Shown piece by piece: positions 38,937 through 39,833 of a stretch of 39,833 nt of DNA. The translations under genes were made by a program, and so were the position numbers. Origin of the DNA: Capillimicrobium sp035565675 (GTDB lineage Bacteria > Actinomycetota > Thermoleophilia > Solirubrobacterales > Solirubrobacteraceae); assembly GCA_035565675.1 (NCBI GenBank), contig DATMSA010000118.1, positions 1 through 39,833 on the forward strand, given 5' to 3'. Every line of letters starts with the position of its first letter. The stretch's first letter is position 1. The notes beneath the pieces are model-generated. The model was not told the DNA's origin, made no database searches, and was given only the letters and a program-made list of their open reading frames with translations.

Positions 38937-39833
38937 GCGACGGCCTGCCGCTCGAGGGCGTCCGCGTCCTCGACCTCTCGCGGCTGCTGCCCGGCCCGTT
39001 CTGCTCGCTGCTGCTGGCCGACTTCGGCGCCGACGTCGTGAAGGTCGAGGACACCGGCGCCGGCGACTACGCGCGCTGGGCGCCGCCGCGCTTCGACGGG
39101 GTGGAGGACTCGGCGGCGGGCGCGTTCTTCCTCGCGCTGAACCGCAACAAGCGCTCGATCCGGGTCGACCTCAAGACCGAGGCGGGCCGCGACGTGCTGC
39201 TGCGCCTGGCGCGCGACGCCGACGTGCTGCTGGAGTCGTTCCGCCCCGGCGTGCTCGACCGGCTCGGCGTCGGCTACGAGCGGCTGCGCGAGGCGAACCC
39301 CGGGCTCGTGTACTGCGCGATCACCGGCTACGGCCAGGACGGCCCGTACCGCGACCGCTCCGGCCACGACATGAACTACCTCGGGCTCGTCGGGCTGCTC
39401 GGGCTGACCGGCGAGGCCGGCGGCCCGCCCGTCCCGCCCGCCGGGCAGATCGCCGACATCGGTGGCGGCGCGCTGATGGCGGCGTTCGCGATCCTCGCCG
39501 CGCTGCGAGAGCGCGACCGCTCCGGCGAGGGCCAGCTCGTCGACGTCTCGATGGCCGACGGCGCGCTGTCGTGGCTGGGGATGCTCGCCGCGCGAGTATT
39601 CGCCGGCGACGCGCCGCCGCGCCGCGGCCGGCTCGAGCTGGCCGGCGGCATCATCTGCTACCGGCCGTACGCGGCGTCGGACGGGTGGGTGACGCTCGGC
39701 GCGCTGGAGCCGAAGTTCTGGGCCGCGTGGTGCCGCGGCGTCGGGCGCGAGGACCTGATCGAGCGCCAGTTCGACCCGCCCGGCAGCGACACGCACCGCG
39801 AGGTCGAGGCGATCTTCGCCGCCCGCACCCGCG
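38933..39833 (+). CDS. class III CoA-transferase / alpha-methylacyl-CoA racemase-like (partial)
   Basis: The first 300 residues are visible and the gene runs off the right edge. LEGVRVLDLSRLLPGPFCSLLLADFGADVVKVED opens the CaiB/BaiF fold in parts. RNKRSIRVDLKTEAGRD, ESFRPGVLDRLGVGYE and the active-site Asp146 in SGHDMNYLGL are present; GQIADIGGGALMA and GQLVDVSMADGALS resemble alpha-methylacyl-CoA racemase rather than formyl-CoA transferase. Either activity is possible. GTG 38933 lies in the BKACE stop, so both are made together. Confidence 0.93.
   Translation, partial: MSDGLPLEGVRVLDLSRLLPGPFCSLLLADFGADVVKVEDTGAGDYARWAPPRFDGVEDSAAGAFFLALNRNKRSIRVDLKTEAGRDVLLRLARDADVLLESFRPGVLDRLGVGYERLREANPGLVYCAITGYGQDGPYRDRSGHDMNYLGLVGLLGLTGEAGGPPVPPAGQIADIGGGALMAAFAILAALRERDRSGEGQLVDVSMADGALSWLGMLAARVFAGDAPPRRGRLELAGGIICYRPYAASDGWVTLGALEPKFWAAWCRGVGREDLIERQFDPPGSDTHREVEAIFAARTR

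Noticed and set aside
1..39833. CRISPR arrays, insertion sequences, prophage, tRNA or rRNA genes
   Set aside because: No regularly spaced repeats, transposase or phage genes, or RNA gene signatures were seen on either strand.

Overview
The window is one very GC-rich bacterial chromosomal segment with almost every third codon position G or C. It has many GTG starts, frequent 4-base GTGA gene overlaps and start codons that often sit 6-8 bases after a TAnnnT -10 element. This pattern, with duplicated acyl-CoA dehydrogenases, GerW-like and single-domain biotin proteins and secreted six-cysteine proteins, suggests a high-GC actinobacterium. The class Thermoleophilia (Solirubrobacterales) is my best guess from gene content; no rRNA or marker gene is present to prove it. 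I see no prophage, insertion sequence, CRISPR array, rRNA or tRNA.

Layout. 1-3.7 kb: tail of a LuxR-type regulator, a lipoprotein PQQ-type sugar dehydrogenase, an MBL-fold hydrolase, and (minus) an ECF sigma factor fused to a zinc-finger anti-sigma-like segment with a long Ala/Pro tail. 3.7-8.5 kb: an aldehyde dehydrogenase and a catalase-fold-like protein (minus), divergent from a GH15 glucoamylase/trehalase-like enzyme, then a secreted Cys-rich protein and a USP-like protein. 8.5-12.4 kb: epimerase and NUDIX genes (minus), divergent from rubredoxin, a GerW-like protein and a membrane-fused spermidine-synthase-like protein. 12.4-17.6 kb: bioF-like gene, a TetR-MFS divergent pair with twin operators, enoyl-CoA hydratase plus a 70-residue biotin/lipoyl carrier, and a GT2 glycosyltransferase. 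17.6-20.6 kb: a structured leader, glycerol kinase, a PlsC-type acyltransferase and a small unknown protein. 20.6-25.4 kb: MBL hydrolase, degenerate SDR, AAA ATPase, SDR, uracil-DNA glycosylase and a TetR regulator. 25.4-34.4 kb: acyl-CoA dehydrogenase, a repeat-bearing intergenic region, a secreted protein, MFS, HxlR, phosphoesterase, a second acyl-CoA dehydrogenase, then echA, an arginase-like gene and an acyl-CoA carboxylase beta subunit. 34.4-38.0 kb: small proteins and a coxB-coxA operon. 38.0 kb to the end: a BKACE-family enzyme and a class III CoA-transferase, cut by the window end.

How it works together. The strongest theme is CoA-thioester and acyl catabolism: two acyl-CoA dehydrogenases, two enoyl-CoA hydratases, a carboxyltransferase, a biotin carrier, BKACE and a CoA-transferase, with glycerol/phosphatidate genes and cytochrome oxidase to take electrons. 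A 38-bp operator-like motif (29 of 38 positions identical) lies in the acyl-CoA dehydrogenase/echA divergent promoter and again before the BKACE gene, which suggests one regulator controls both. The most unusual non-coding region is the leader before glycerol kinase. It has a leaderless 36-codon ORF and four segments able to pair 1:2, 2:3 or 3:4, as in an attenuator. Other points of note are a uracil-DNA glycosylase lacking two iron-sulfur cysteines, imperfect intergenic repeats, and -10 elements shared by both strands in two divergent promoters.
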